Shown: positions 43,800 to 55,933, counted from the stretch's first letter. The stretch: 64,000 nucleotides of DNA from Pictodentalium vernedei (GCA_031216915.1 CM062292.1:69428790-69492789), one strand, 5' to 3'. Notes: generated by a model not told the origin, from the sequence alone. Translations and numbers: made by a program.

Positions 43800-44414
43800 A
43801 TTGGGGGCTTGAATAATTGAAAGAAATGTAGAATAACATGAGCATTTTTGTAGTCGATTGTCGTCTGCCTGACTTGACGACCACATGTGGTTAGAAATAA
43901 CCGTTCGGCCGGAAATATTGATAAAATTAAATTAAAGAAAATCACAATTATCTATTATTTTCCTGAAGCTTCTGAAAGTTTAAAACTGAAACTTCTCAAC
44001 GGAAGAACACAGCGATAGAAAACACAAATACCAAACTCCTTGTGTTGTTATTGCAATGTACCGTGAACCAACAAGAGCATACACATTTTCATTTTCGTAC
44101 ACGTACACATTTCGATCCCAGCAAAAAATCTCTCCGTTTTGGAAACAAGATAGCTCAATTTTACAAATGCACATTGTGCTCCTAATCAAGGCAGAGTTTC
44201 ATTGGTTTTTGAGACCTGGTTAAACAAAGAGTTTTTGGTTCTTACCTTTGAAACTCAAGTTCCGGTTAATATTTCCTTACTTATCGTTTCACGTACAAAA
44301 CAGCCGTTTTCAGTGCCAGACTTATACTATGCTGGGCCGGCACACTATAGTTTTCAATTTATTTTGATTAAGTGCACATATGTACGCATATACAAGTATT
44401 TTGCTTATATTTTT
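43800..44414. other. Unassigned
   Basis: No recognised structure. Confidence 0.35.
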
Positions 44415-44663
44415 TTAAACCTTCGAATCCTGGTAGTAACTTTCGTGTCAGTTGAATAGCAGCACTTGGAAGAGTCCATATTCATTATTTGAGGGTGGAC
44501 CAATTAATATTTTCAACGTGCAGCCCCCGAGCCTTGGGGCTGCACGTTGAAAATATTAATTGGTCTATTCCACATATTCGCTTAGCATCTGTCCTACTTA
44601 ATGAAATTATGAAATGCCATGTTCCTGGTACGGTAAAACGCTATCCTGGGTTCAAAGTGTTAA
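44415..44663. mobile_element. TTAA MITE, family C, copy 3
   Basis: TTAA at 44415-44418 (then ACCTTCGAATCC) and 44660-44663 (after GGGTTCAAAGTG). Strong central hairpin CCAATTAATATTTTCAACGT with GCAGCCCCCGAGCCTTGGGG. Confidence 0.85.
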
Positions 44664-44744
44664 TGCATTGCGTAATACTGTTATAACCTTGACGTGTGCT
44701 TTTTTTCCGCAAATTCAGTTTTAATACATTACGATACCGATTAA

Positions 44745-45200
44745 TTAACTCTTTGCACACTAATGCCAACATACTGAAATTCCAAAAGCCAATCTTCCCC
44801 ATAGCGCAACTATAAGGAATTTAACCAATTCAGTCTTGTTTGATCGGGCTCAGTGATGTCTGTTAATCCTTTACCTAACGAATCGCCCCCATCCGCCCGC
44901 GTAATATGCAAATTCAGCATTTGAAAAAATATTATTTTTTAAAAAATTTCAACAAAACCATATCATGTGACCCCTCGTTGGAACGAGCTCGTCGAGCTCG
45001 TTCCAACGAGGGGTCACATGATATGGTTTTGTTGAAATTTTTTGAAAAATTAAAAAAAAATGATATTTAAAATAATAAATTTTGATATCGTCTGCGTTGG
45101 GTAAAGGGTTAAACAAGATTTAATTGGTCAAATTCCTGGATGCATTATGTAAAAAAAAATGCAGCTTAAAGTCTTGATATTATAACGTAGAGCGTTAGTT
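44745..45200. mobile_element. Family E MITE split by an A2 MITE
   Basis: Left arm 44745-44862: TTAACTCTTTGCACAC, AATTTAACCAATTCAGTCTT, GTTTGATCGGGCTCA. Right arm 45113-45200: ACAAGATTTAATTGGTCAAA and decayed end. The intact relative at 60004-60215 shows these two arms joined in a hairpin. The A2 element (44863-45112) sits in the loop. Confidence 0.8.
44863..45112 (+). mobile_element. Family A2 TTAA hairpin MITE inside family E
   Basis: TTAA at 44863-44866 and 45109-45112; ends TCCTTTACCTAACG and CGTTGGGTAAAGGG. Core GGAACGAGCTCGTCGAGCTC, arms AACAAAACCATATCATGTGA with perfect inverse. Very similar to 17004-17255. Confidence 0.93.
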
Positions 45201-46375
45201 ACGGAATTGGGTGTGACTGTGCCAGATATCCCCTCATAAAATAATACCTTGGTAGACCACAGAATATATATACTCCCGAATATCCCAAATATAACATGGT
45301 ATTTTAGGACGATAACCATGGTAATTGATGCAGCTTGTCTTTAAGGTGAACGCTGTCTCTCTTGCTTCCGAATTACATTAGTGGCTGACGTTCAATCGCG
45401 GTGACCCTTCGGCGAAATTGGGCATTACTCCTACGCTCACTCCAATTAGCATTCCGTTACCCTGTCCCGGTAGTTTTTGTTGTGTTTCTAGCTAATTTCC
45501 CCCACAAGACCTTGCCAAACAATAACTGCACTTTATAGTAGCGAGTTAATGCGGACCATTCTGGTCGATGCAATGCTTTTGTGATGTTGCACCTGGACAG
45601 TCGATCTATCCTTGAGAAATGGTCTGCCAATCCTACTCAATGCATCGTGGAAAAAATATGTACTATAAAACGGATGGCTGTGAAGTGAATATTCAGGCGG
45701 TTTGTTCAGTCGTTTGCATGTGTAAAGTGCATTTTATAAATCTGTGTGGGAGATGTACGCTACATTACGAGATACCGTGCCCAGTCAGAAACAAATGGCG
45801 TTTTCTTTGGCTGACTCGGACTAAGTTTTAATTAATTTTAGTTCAGTATTGCTACGGTATAAAGGTCAGAGCTATAAGATACGAAACAAGCAATGGTATT
45901 TGTATTAGAGTATTGTGTAATTTTTTTCAATCAGTGAAAATTTCTTCCTCTGTCGACCAGCTTGTCCGAGAGAATACATGTCTCAAATGTAGACAAATTA
46001 TTAAAAACGCCGTGTGCACTACCCAGGTCCATATTCCAGATGATGGGATAAACAGTGAGTAAAATTTGGAACGTGTAACCTTTGCCTGCCGAACCAATAT
46101 AAACTACCAGTGCTAATCAACCAAAGCATCATTCACATTTTATTCTCTTCAGTTTCCACACTCAATCCCTTACTTGTGATATCATCTTTGGGACGAGCCA
46201 GACAGTTCCAAACAGGGATCGTGCGTTATGTTATGTTCAAGATTTGATCCAATTCGGAATCCTTTCATTGAATCAAATCGAACGAAATCCTTGCTTTATT
46301 CAAGGGGAAAATGCACCTGTGCAAAATTCTAAACGCATTGTAAAGGGTGATGTGTCTCCCTGATATATATAGAAT
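45201..46375. other. Unassigned
   Basis: The plus frame 45619-45831 is cysteine-rich (CEVNIQAVCSVVCMCKVHF, CGRC) but has no recognised spacing or signal peptide. No repeats seen. Confidence 0.35.
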
Positions 46376-46452
46376 ATGCCCATAGTAGCTTGGTGCACCA
46401 AATGTTCACCACTCGTGGTGAACATTTGATACACCAAGTTACTTTGGGTATA
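46376..46452. repeat. 77-bp hairpin
   Basis: AGCTTGGTGCACCAAATGTT and AACATTTGATACACCAAGTT pair around CACCACTCGTGGTG; outer ATGCCCA / TGGGTAT extends the stem. Confidence 0.8.
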
Positions 46453-46582
46453 TTTTATTTACCATGATCGTCAGATTAATAAGAGTTTAAATGTTAAATA
46501 AAACAATATTCACACGTGCGAATCTGTGTTTGTTTACATGAGCACCGGTGGGCGGTACTTCCGCTGGCAATTTTATCGCCGA

Positions 46583-46775
46583 AGCGAAACAGAAAACGAA
46601 ACGCGCAAATTACGGAGCCTTTTTCATTTTAATAACATAAGAACATACTATTTCGAGTTATGGATGCTTTATTAACATGCGACAACGTATGTTTGTTAAT
46701 TTTTGGTATCTTATGAGGTAAACCTATTTAGAAACGTAAAAAATAATTGCCGGTTTTATTTCACTCTTCACGAGG
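46583..46775. repeat. Dispersed repeat R, copy 2
   Basis: Same order of motifs as 34350-34533 (CCTTTTTCATTTTAATAACA, TTTCGAGTTATGGATGCTTT, AATAATTGCC). Flanks differ from copy 1. Confidence 0.75.
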
Positions 46776-48129
46776 CGACGAGTGATAAATTTAGACAAGT
46801 GTGCATGCAAGGGGAGGTCACCAAAGGTCAAACTGGATGTAGTTCCACTGTAGGTGTAAATTTTAACTATTGAAATTCCAATTGCTGGTCCACTTCCTTG
46901 GGCGCGGTGAATGTGAGACTTAACCCCCTCCCCCACACCACCCACCCACCTTACAACTTTTCCTGGTAATTATCAAACTTTATACACATATGCCTGATAT
47001 TACAAAATTGTTCCATGTACTCTTCCATGGTACTTTTGGGGGTCAGAAGATATACATCTTGCTAAAGTCATGTTCTCCACTTTCTGAGTACTTTTGCCTT
47101 TACAAAAGGACTCAGGGTGTCACGTGTTTGCAAGATAAGATCATTTGTGTTCCCTGTAAAGATCCTGGACCTACTCCAAGGGGGATACACACTCCTGATC
47201 CTACACGAGGTGAAAATAATGGGGACACACAACTTTTTTCTACTTTCATTGAAATGATGAGGAGGGGTCAAAATATTCTTCTGCTGCCAATGGCAGCCCC
47301 CACCCCAGTACTCCATTTAGGTGGGCTACGCTAGTAGTACCTGAAATTCTATATCTAGTGCAATTTGAGTGAGCCTTCTCAGTACTTCTTTAATATCTTA
47401 TCATACGATAAATGAACGAAACAATCGTTCGTCAGATTTATACAGGTCAGCAATACCAATTCCGCCACATGTTCATAATGAAGTTTTTGTAGACACAGGA
47501 TTTACTCAAAATGCAAGCAAATGAGTTGAAACTATCGATTCTTAACGAATCTCGATTGCCAACGAAGGAAAGACAAAAACCACCTCGATATGTTTTTTCA
47601 GTTCCACACTCAGAAAACGTAAGATTGAAATCTCGAATTCTTTGTTGATTGCTTCCAATCAATGGCCATATTCCGATGACTGATTAGCCTGTCTATTAAT
47701 TAAAGCCGTCTACACACGAAACGCTGTCGGTGGCCCCATCCAACTTGATATAATGATGAAAGATCAGGGGGACTCTCTTTCATCAATGATGTAAAATCAA
47801 GGAGAGTCGATGTGGATTAAATTAAACAGAAGGTTGACGAATGAACAGGTTTATCGATTTCTGAAGCTCGCAGTAATATTAGATGGTGTGTTGTCACACT
47901 TTCAAAATGATGGATTAATAAAAGTGATCTGAGGTTTTGTTTTTTCAATCACAGAATTGTCGAACTGATATTTTCTCACAGTCGTGAAACTTGGATAGAT
48001 GGCAATAGTAATGGATATATGTAACACAAATCTTATTTTGGCTGATATGAAATACTGAACGAGTCAACATTCGGATTTAAACTTTGATTTTCTTCACATT
48101 TTCTGTTTGAACAAATATTATACCACGCG
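46776..48129. other. Unassigned
   Basis: A 114-codon plus frame (46990-47334) reads through low-complexity proline/glycine parts and is not convincing. AGGGGGACTCTC/GGAGAGTC near 47767-47807 is a weak inverted repeat. Confidence 0.35.
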
Positions 48130-48427
48130 ACTATTATGATGTTATGGCCCTTGTTACACTTAGAAAACTTTCCGTATGAACGTTTTTCCCCATAACTCCA
48201 GCATAGGTTGTGAGATTTTGATGTCCTTTGCTACGCTGAGACGTGAGCATGGGGAAAGGATGTCCCCATATTGCGAGTTTCGTCCACACGTACGTACTAG
48301 AGCTACGGTCTTTGTTAAAGTTAGACAAAATTTCGACTGAACGTTTTGCAGTGTAACCCAGATATCGGATGACGGGGTTTGCATATCCTTGGGTGTGATA
48401 AGAGACCAGCATGGGGGATATACAGAT

Positions 48428-48537
48428 TACTACAACAGTCAATTGATCTGTGTTGTTGTACTCCGTCTCGTTGACGAGATCTCGTCAACGAGACGGAATT
48501 CAGCAACAGAGATCAATTGACTGTTGTAATAATTTGT
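48428..48537. repeat. 110-bp hairpin at the start of the interrupting segment
   Basis: TACTACAACAGTCAATTGAT and ATCAATTGACTGTTGTAATA, with the turn CGTTGACGAGATCTCGTCAACG. CCGTCTCGTTGACGAG also occurs near 7967-7982. Confidence 0.85.
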
Positions 48538-49078
48538 TTATTATATGACAATTAGTAGTTTAAACTGATCACAACTCCTGAAAAATCAAATACAACAAGA
48601 ATTATATTAGCCAAATAACCATTAATAATTTATGGAATCGGGAATCCCAAACGCGCAGTAATATCGAACGTTCGTGTCGAACATGAAACTTGAAAGTCAA
48701 AACAATGGAGGCAAGACTTGAATTTCAATCGGAATCGCTTTCGATAACACCGACTCTCGTACGTTTTGTTGGATTCGCATCCTGAAAATTGTTGTTAATT
48801 GTTATTTTGCAATTGTTCAGCACAGCATTTCCAAATAGACCTCGACTGGAATGTTGGTCAACGGAGTTTAATGAGGAGACACTCGTGTCTTTGCTCTGTG
48901 CTTATGTTCTATATTTATTTATAGGACACTGGTAGAAATAGTCCGTTCACGTGCACCTCGTTTGGCACTTGCATGACAACGATCTGGAAAACTTGACACT
49001 GTTGTTTTCCGGAGAGCTGGATGTGATGGGCAAACTGCAGTGGTATTGAGGAGCTATTTGTGGTAGTCATATAATAAC
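48538..49078. other. Rest of the segment interrupting repeat T
   Basis: No terminal inverted repeats match across the junctions. A minus frame (48915-49103) begins MDETRNMW and ends within this segment; it is short and unrecognised. Confidence 0.35.
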
Positions 49079-49579
49079 TCCACATATTGCGGGTTTCATC
49101 CATGCATTCGTACCAGTGTTATGTCCCTTGTCATACTTTAAAAACTGTTCCTACGAACGCTTTGCATCACAACTCGAGCAATGGTTGGGTTTAAACGTAC
49201 TTCAGTATAGCTATAGACCAGTATGGGGGGGGGGCACATATTATGAGTTTTGTCTACACGTACTTACTGTTGTTATCCCCTTGTTAGACTTTGAAAAATG
49301 GACCCTACGAACTATTTTCATTGTTTCTTTTTGTCCATGGGAATAACTATTATTGAATAGCATCAGAAAATTAAATAGTTTTTATATCACCCGTATTGAA
49401 TGGGTATGCAAGGATGGGGGGAGAGGGGGGGGGGGGTAACTGAGCGAGTCTGCGTTTCTGTACACTTGTCTGTTCAAAATGGCAGACATTTATGCCATCT
49501 TAGGAAATGCCAGCACTCCAATGAGCAGCATATGCCAGCCATTGTATTTACTTGTATTTACAGGAGAGGTCATATGCAA

Positions 49580-49798
49580 CGCTTTTCTTTGCTCTTTGTG
49601 CATGATACGTCATAACGTCATTAAATAGGATGGCTATTCAGTAAATGTGGGAGGGAGACCAATCAATATTTTCAACGTGCAGCCCCGAGGCGGCACGTTG
49701 AAAATATTGATTGGTCTACCCCATATAATAAATGTTGACTCTTCTAATTACTGCCATTGAACTGGCATGGAAGATACCACCACTGTTCAGCGGGTTAA
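49580..49798. mobile_element. TTAA MITE, family C, copy 4
   Basis: Right end GTTCAGCGGGTTAA; left end decayed. It shares CATGATACGTCATAACGTCA with copy 1 and has the hairpin CCAATCAATATTTTCAACGT with the turn GCCCCGAGGCGGC. Confidence 0.8.
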
Positions 49799-50183
49799 GA
49801 AACCATGGCTACATCATGTTCGCAACACAAGTATAAAGTCAAGTTTAACCAATCATTCATACATGTGCAGCCCACTTGAAGGAACAGTCACTTAATGCGT
49901 TGATTATCGGTCCTATTTTACCAGTAAAGCAGAACTTGTTTTCCATAGTAAACAAGTACTGCCACACGTTCCAGAATTCAAGGAGTGTAGTAGACTGATG
50001 ATGCCAAAGACAACGGAAACAGCGCCCTTTCCTCCCAGGGGCAAGCTTTGCTTCGCGACGACAAGTCTATTCAAACAGAAGTAAACTTCTCCTGTTGCAA
50101 TGTGCTAAAGCCTTTTGATGATCGTATAACATAATTTATTCTGTTGCACTCTATTTAGGGCGTGCAAAATGGCTTTTCGGTTC
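49799..50183. other. Spacer between two family C copies
   Basis: Nothing recognised. Confidence 0.35.
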
Positions 50184-50424
50184 TTAAGCCCTTGAACCCT
50201 GTTGGTATATTCCATACCAGTTCAGAGTCATCATCTAGTAGAGTCTATATTCGTTACTTGAGGGAAGACCAATCAACATTTTTAACGTGCTGCCTCGGGG
50301 CTGCACGTAGAAAATCTTGATTTGGTCTACCACACACATTCACCGAGCAACAATCTACTTTATGAATTCAGGTCATATTATGATCCTGGGCCAGAAAATC
50401 AGCCTTTTGTGTTCAAAGGGTTAA
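50184..50424. mobile_element. TTAA MITE, family C, copy 5
   Basis: TTAA at 50184-50187 (then GCCCTTGAACCCTG) and 50421-50424 (after GTGTTCAAAGGG). Central hairpin CCAATCAACATTTTTAACGT / ACGTAGAAAATCTTGATTTGG. Confidence 0.85.
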
Positions 50425-50952
50425 TTTCAGGAACAGTGTACATGCTGGCCCGATATTTTTTGGTGCCAAATTCAATTTTTGTTCAGTGCCAAATGAATGT
50501 TTTTGGTTACAAATGAAAGCTTTTAATGCCAAATGGAATCAAAATCTATTTGAGAACAAATTGACCATGTGTCGTTCTATGAGTGCAACAAGGCGCCATT
50601 TGCAATGCTAAAGCATTGCAGATGGCGATTTGTTGCATTCAAAGTACGATATTTTAATTTAGTGTTACCTGTTAAGTATTTTAGCTGCAAAACAATCCAC
50701 AAATGAATTTAAAAAAAGTAAAATTTATTAATGATTACAGAATAATTTCATAATTCTTATTTACTCACTGTTTATTCACTCCAAATAAACTAGTAGCAGT
50801 AATTTAATTATCTCCCAGAAAGATTATGAAAGGATTAAGCAGGATAAGAAAGATTAAGTGACAAATAAATGTTTAGATGAGAATCAGATTAAATGGATAA
50901 ACTCTTAATTCAGTTCACCCTTAACAGAGAGCCATGATTATTATGTTGCCTG
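50425..50952. repeat. Hairpin plus TGCCAAAT-rich sequence
   Basis: GAGTGCAACAAGGCGCCATT and the inverse GATGGCGATTTGTTGCATTC pair at 50580-50641 around GCAATGCTAAAGCATTGC. TGCCAAAT recurs at 50462-50538 and again at 51560-51610, suggesting one older repeat now separated by SINE insertions. Confidence 0.65.
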
Positions 50953-51083
50953 TTGGCAGCTGCTCGTCGTTGCTCGGTGGTTCTCTCCGGGTACTCCGGC
51001 TTCCTCCACCCGTAAAACTGTCACGGTCATGATTAGCCATTGTGCATAGGTATGTGACCTTAAACACCAATAAATAAATAAAT
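50953..51083 (+). mobile_element. 5'-truncated SINE
   Basis: From TTGGCAGCTGCTCGTCGTTG to tail type 1 (GACCTTAAACACCAATAAAT then AAATAAAT). ATGTTGCC appears at both sides (50950s and 51091-51098) and may be the target duplication. Confidence 0.8.
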
Positions 51084-51230
51084 AATAATGTATGTTGCCC
51101 ACATATTACTTGAAAGGCGTGAATTCCGTCGTCTCGCCTACGTCATCATACAACGATTTTATCGAAAACGACGCACTGAAATAATAGACCATAAAGCCAT
51201 TTAAACATAACCGATCCCCATCCGGAACGA

Positions 51231-51518
51231 CCCGCGTTGTGTCCTTGGGCAAGGCACTTTATCCCGGTTGCCACGGGGTACGATGACACCGTGTACTAAG
51301 GCGTACTGCACGTCGATGGTGCACATGTCTTAAACCGCGGTTACCCTTCTTGAGCGGAGCTTGAACAGAGTTGAAATGTTGAGGAGCTGACAGTTGCTCG
51401 TCGATGCTCGGTGGTTCTCTCCGGGTACTCCGGCTTCCTCCACCCGTAAAACTGTCACGGTCACGATTAGCCATTGTGCATAAGTATGTGACCTTAAACA
51501 CCAATAAATAAATAAATT
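51231..51518 (+). mobile_element. SINE lacking its head
   Basis: Starts at CCCGCGTTGTGTCCTTGGGC, includes ACTGCACGTCGATGGTGCAC and tail type 1. The CCCGCGTTG junction resembles the 5S-headed copy at 8464 rather than the tRNA-headed ones (GCAACCGCG). The long minus frame 51259-51795 across it is a by-product. Confidence 0.8.
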
Positions 51519-51730
51519 TTAAATGTACCAAATGTATACTATTGATGCCAAATGTTGGTCTAAAATGCTGTATTATTGGTGCCAAACAATTTTTGTAGCG
51601 CAACCGGTACCATTGGCATCCGACTGCATGAACACTGTTCATGAAAATACTAAATTTCTTACTTTCTGGTTTGATAACAGTTTTGAGTGATATTTCATCT
51701 TTCGTCTTCAGATTAATATTGAATAGGGCA

Positions 51731-51970
51731 TACAGAACGACCGCCATGAACTGGTCACTTTCCAGTTTCCACGGGAAGGCAATATTTCCACACACGCAAT
51801 AATATTAGATTCCAATCACTAATTATACGAATAGTCATCAAAAAATTTAATTACCGAAGCACTGGGTACAACCCGGTGCTTCATTAATTAAAGTTTTGCT
51901 GATTATGATTTTTATTACCTGGTAAACGCATGGATGGACACCACTGCCCACACGTGGATTACGGACAGTC
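51731..51970. mobile_element. Family G MITE, copy 4
   Basis: TACAGAACGACCGCCATGAA at the left, GATTACGGACAGTCTA at the right (mutated). Core GAAGCACTGGGTACAACCCG. Confidence 0.8.
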
Positions 51971-53320
51971 TATCTGGATCTGGAGCCGATAGGTGCAATA
52001 GCACTGTAAAGAGCAAACAAGAAGTACAGCGTGGACTTGTGGTGCCTTCAGTTTATTTACCATGTTTTCTAGTTTTTTAATGCAAAAGACAACCAGATAC
52101 ATGTGTATGTTGCTCTTGTATTTAATGACGTAGTAGTCAGCTGAACGTGCACGCAATTCAAAATGATATAAGCCCGCCACCCCCCCCCCCCCCCCCCCAC
52201 ACACACACACTTCCCTCCCTCCCAACTTTCCTACCGTACATTCAGCTTTTGGGAAACTATTTGCAGCCCATTTCGTGAGCGAACATTTTCAACCTGGTAC
52301 AGAATTAACCCTTTTCCTTTGTAATCGAAATATGTGACCTTTAGATTCTAGAGTCGGTAAATTTGGCACAAGTTAGAAATTTGGTTAGAAATGGCGAGAG
52401 ATGCGGATGTAATGTCATGTGATATACTATCATAGGAAATAAAAGTTTTAAATCTTGTTGGTTTGAGGCTAGAAATTATTAACTACTGATAAATTTTTGC
52501 TGGCATTGGGAGATAGAAACACACCGCAACCCTGTCCCAACGTCCTTGAATTAGGTATTGGCGGTTAAATGGTATCACACTTTTTTGCTGAGTAATATCG
52601 AATGTTACCTCTTTTTGTATTTTGTATAAAATATTGTTGTGTAAAATAATGATCTTGATTATTGATATAAAAGGGAATTATTTTTCACTGTACATACTTA
52701 CGTAAAGATTAGCTTTATTCTGAGATTTTTCTTGTAACATATCACGCTACCAGACCACCAGTCTAATTCTGTAAGAAATTTGACGCTGTTGTGGCCTGAA
52801 ACTAGTCTAGCTCTGAAATAGATCATCGCCGATGTTTAGATTCACTCGTTTGGAATATTTCAGTTGGTTGGAAAAGTGAACCTAAATTTCGCTCCTCCGA
52901 TCAACTGATATATTTCCGGATGATGCAATCAGCAAAATTTCCTAAAGTTCGTTTCTGTAAAACAAAGCTGGAAATGTTGTTCAATCGAGACTTGATTTGT
53001 TCGACATTTTTAATGACATTACAATCAGAAATCAAGACTAACCACAACCGCAGTGTTAAGATTACGCCGGATAGTTTCACAAATTATGTTAATATCTTGA
53101 TGTGTTTAAGGGGAATTATATACTTATTGATTGGAATATCTATAACTGTTGCAGAGAGAGTACCTCTATATCATTGTCAGTAAAGACATATCAAATTACA
53201 TCAACGGTCATCTGCGCGCAATGTTGCACAATATGGGTAAAGAAACAGCCCTTAACCGAACAGAGTTAGACTGGTGGACTGAGAGCTTAATAAAATAGAT
53301 GAAATATCAGAGAAAACACT
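51971..53320. other. Unassigned with 19-C run
   Basis: C homopolymer at 52180-52198 followed by ACACACACACAC. TTAACCCTTTTCC at 52307 is a lone TTAA-type end. The plus frame 52920-53183 (begins MMQSAKFPKVRF, has a hydrophobic IIYLLIGISI) is unrecognised. Confidence 0.4.
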
Positions 53321-53581
53321 TACAGTACGTGGAGAGTGGATTATCACTAAATCACTTGGAGAGTGGAGATTCCACCCAAGCAATAATTGCAAATTTGTTG
53401 CAAAGCATAACCAGCACAAGCAAAGTTTCAGCCAATGGACCTCCGGGTTAAACCCGGAGGTCCATTGGCTGAAACATTGCCTGTGTTTTTTGTCGATATG
53501 TACAAAATTTGAAAGTTATAGCTTGGGTGATAACTCCACCCCGCGGGTGATTTAGTTACAATCTACTCTCCACGTACTGTA
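53321..53581. mobile_element. TA-flanked MITE, family I, copy 2
   Basis: TACAGTACGTGGAGAGTGGA at the left and CTACTCTCCACGTACTGTA at the right. Centre GGACCTCCGGGTTAAACCCG. Aligns with 7685-7945 over its whole length. Confidence 0.9.
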
Positions 53582-53846
53582 AAATACATCTGAACCACCC
53601 CAACATAGCTCAAATCGAAAATATTTTTTACTTTTTTCGGAAAAAGTCTGAAATTGTATCCTGTTTCAGGTGGAGATCAGTCCACCGTTGTACATATTTT
53701 ATTAGCTTTTAGCCCTTTATTCCAAAATTCCCATTTATTATATAATACAAAGGTTTCATTTTTGTAAAAAATGTCGACTTTGTTCCAATGAGGTGCCACC
53801 AGCTATGTTTTTGAGCGACAAAATAAGATTTCAGCTTTATAAATAG

Positions 53847-53989
53847 AGATTATTGCCATTATGTGGATGTACAAAATATGTATCCGAGTCGAGCTCCGGG
53901 TTCTAAGGGCAGATCACGACGATCTACCATTAGAACCCGGAACGAGACTCTGATACATATTGTGTACATCCACATAATGGTAATAATCA
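53847..53989. repeat. 143-bp hairpin
   Basis: GATTATTGCCATTATGTGGA and TCCACATAATGGTAATAATC pair; inner CCGGGTTCTAA / TTAGAACCCGG; loop GATCACGACGATC at 53912-53924. Confidence 0.88.
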
Positions 53990-54104
53990 TTTTATCATAC
54001 AATATATTGGAGATAAGTCAAGAATGTAGACGAATATATAACGAACTAATTATTCGTGCGGATGAACAAAAAGAAAAAAAAATGGAACTCACGCGAAAGG
54101 AACG

Positions 54105-54160
54105 TGCTTGTATCCGATCCCCCGATACAAACAGCTGTATCAGGGGGTCGGATACACGAC
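54105..54160. repeat. 56-bp hairpin
   Basis: TGTATCCGATCCCCCGATAC and GTATCAGGGGGTCGGATACA around AAACAGCT. Confidence 0.85.
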
Positions 54161-54257
54161 AGTTGCGGAGTTAATACAGAGAAAATACATGTTGATTGTA
54201 AGATAAAACCATTTATTTGTTGGAACTGTCGTCTGCTTTTCGTGTTGTGGTAAAGAG

Positions 54258-54750
54258 AGTGATGCGATTCAAGAACTATAGCATTGTATACTGCACTCCG
54301 GATCCAGTCCATGAGGTTTGGGGAACTGTTGTTTGGATTCCGTCTCACAAGTATTAGAACCCTGCTGTTCCGAAGACGAGAAAATAGTGGGAGAGTCTGG
54401 AAACACTGGCTTACATTTTTGGCACAAAACCCACTAAATACACAAAGCAGCCCTGTCAAGTAAATTTAGACGATGATCTATTATTTACAAATTAGAAGCT
54501 CATTTAAAAACAATACAAAAACCGTATGCTTTTAACAACATTTCCACAAATCCACCATTGGCTAATATAAAATACCACGCCGTGCATGTAATAAAAATAA
54601 TTATATACCTTAGTCAATTACGGGAAGTGATTTAACAACGATTGCAGCGTACCGGCAACATAAAATTACATTGCGCATGTATAAAAACAAATATCAGCAA
54701 CCACGAGAGTTATTTTAAAAGAATGATACAAAGACAAAATCCTCCATCTG
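54258..54750. other. Unassigned
   Basis: No structure recognised; the 54046-54459 minus frame spans the hairpin at 54105 and is not convincing. Confidence 0.35.
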
Positions 54751-54998
54751 CAGCACAGTCGCCGTGGACTGGTCACTTTCCACGGGTGGGCAATATTTCT
54801 ACGGACGCAATAAAATTAGATTCCAAACACTAATTATAGGAATAATCATCAAAAATTTAATTAATGAAGCGCCGGGTATAACCCGGTGCTTCATTAATTC
54901 AACTTTTGCTGATGATAATTTTTATTACCTGGTCAACGCATGTGTGGACATCACTCTGCCCACGCGTGGATTACGACCAGTTCACGATGACTATACTA
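54751..54998. mobile_element. Family G MITE, copy 5
   Basis: CAGCACAGTCGCCGTGGACT to CAGTTCACGATGACTATACT. All family landmarks present: CACGGGTGGGCAATATTTC, the core GAAGCGCCGGGTATAACCCG, CATGTGTGGACATCACT. Confidence 0.88.
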
Positions 54999-55893
54999 TA
55001 TTTAGACAGGTAAAGTATCATCTCCTCATCTGTTTCTTGCCATAATCTTGGTAAAGAGGATATACCTTAATCGGTAAATGGAAAGAAAAAAACGAGGAAA
55101 AACAAACATGTAAAGAAAGAAACAATTTTTTTCAAACGAAAACTAACGTTTTTTCAACGGTCTGTCCAAGCCAGAATTTGAAAGGTTGGGCCTCATTCCC
55201 AAAGCAGCTCTCATTATAGAATACAAAACTATCCTTTCATACGTACTAGGTCAAAAGAGTTCCTGTATGCACCACAAAAAAGAAATAAATACAAAATTGC
55301 AAATTCCAACTCTTGACGGTTGTAACAATCTTTCGCGAATTCCTCCCAAAAAATTAAATCACACTAGCTCGAAGATATCTGACTTCAAAATAGCAAAACC
55401 CTATTTTAATCAAAAAACAAAGTAAATATATATGAATAAGAAAATAACACGTTTCATGTTTCATGGCTATTCTGTATAGTCGAGTATGCCTAATGTTAAG
55501 TTTATTTAGACAAACTGAACTGTACGTAACTCCCACAAGCCTGGGAAATAAGAGACAATGTATTGAACAGCATATACTTCTCATGACATATGACTTGTAG
55601 GGTGGTCAAGTGTCACCGACAAGTTCAGGCAGACGACACTTGACTAGAAACGTCTGCTCCGATTTTACAAATCTGTCTGTTTACCCTTATCCGGATAGAC
55701 AGTGCCGGAGCACCTGCTGTTCTACATCAAGGGCGACAACAGGTCCTGTGTGTCAAAAATGGACTTTAAAATTAAGCGATCAAGCGTATTTATTACCCCC
55801 AAAAGTTTCCCCAAAGTGTAAACTAACAATAGATTAGCCTCCGAATTCCAGAAAAAGACAAACGTTTAATGTCTGAAGTGTAAAACTGTACAG
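54999..55893. other. Unassigned
   Basis: GCAGACGACACTTGAC at 55629 recalls the a-end of family A but no other part of that element is present. Confidence 0.35.
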
Positions 55894-55894
55894 T

Positions 55895-55933
<39 letters not shown>

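Larger units (their letters stand above)
48130..49322. repeat. Diverged tandem repeat T, about 170-bp unit, interrupted
   Basis: Two alternating segments recur: one with CTTGTTACACTTAGAAAACT and TGAACG, the other with CATATTGCGAGTTTCGTCCA, CACGTACGTACT. They occur at 48130-48303, 48304-48426, 49079-49190 and 49191-49322. About 650 bp (48427-49078) interrupts the array in the middle of a unit. Confidence 0.7.
53700..54257 (+). mobile_element. Decayed family A MITE carrying two hairpins
   Basis: GTTCCAATGAGGTGCCACCA and AGCTATGTTTTTGAGCGACA (53782-53822) are the right core arm. The a-side right end (CTGTCGTCTGCTTTTCGTGT then TGGTAAAGAG) appears only at 54226-54257. Between them lie two unrelated hairpins, so they or their hosts inserted here. 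Confidence 0.6.

Noticed and set aside
46990-47334. 114-codon plus-strand frame
   Set aside because: Low-complexity proline/glycine content, no motif, no splice or promoter support.
51259-51795. 178-codon minus-strand frame
   Set aside because: It runs through a SINE and the start of a family G MITE; the C-terminal part is antisense SINE body.
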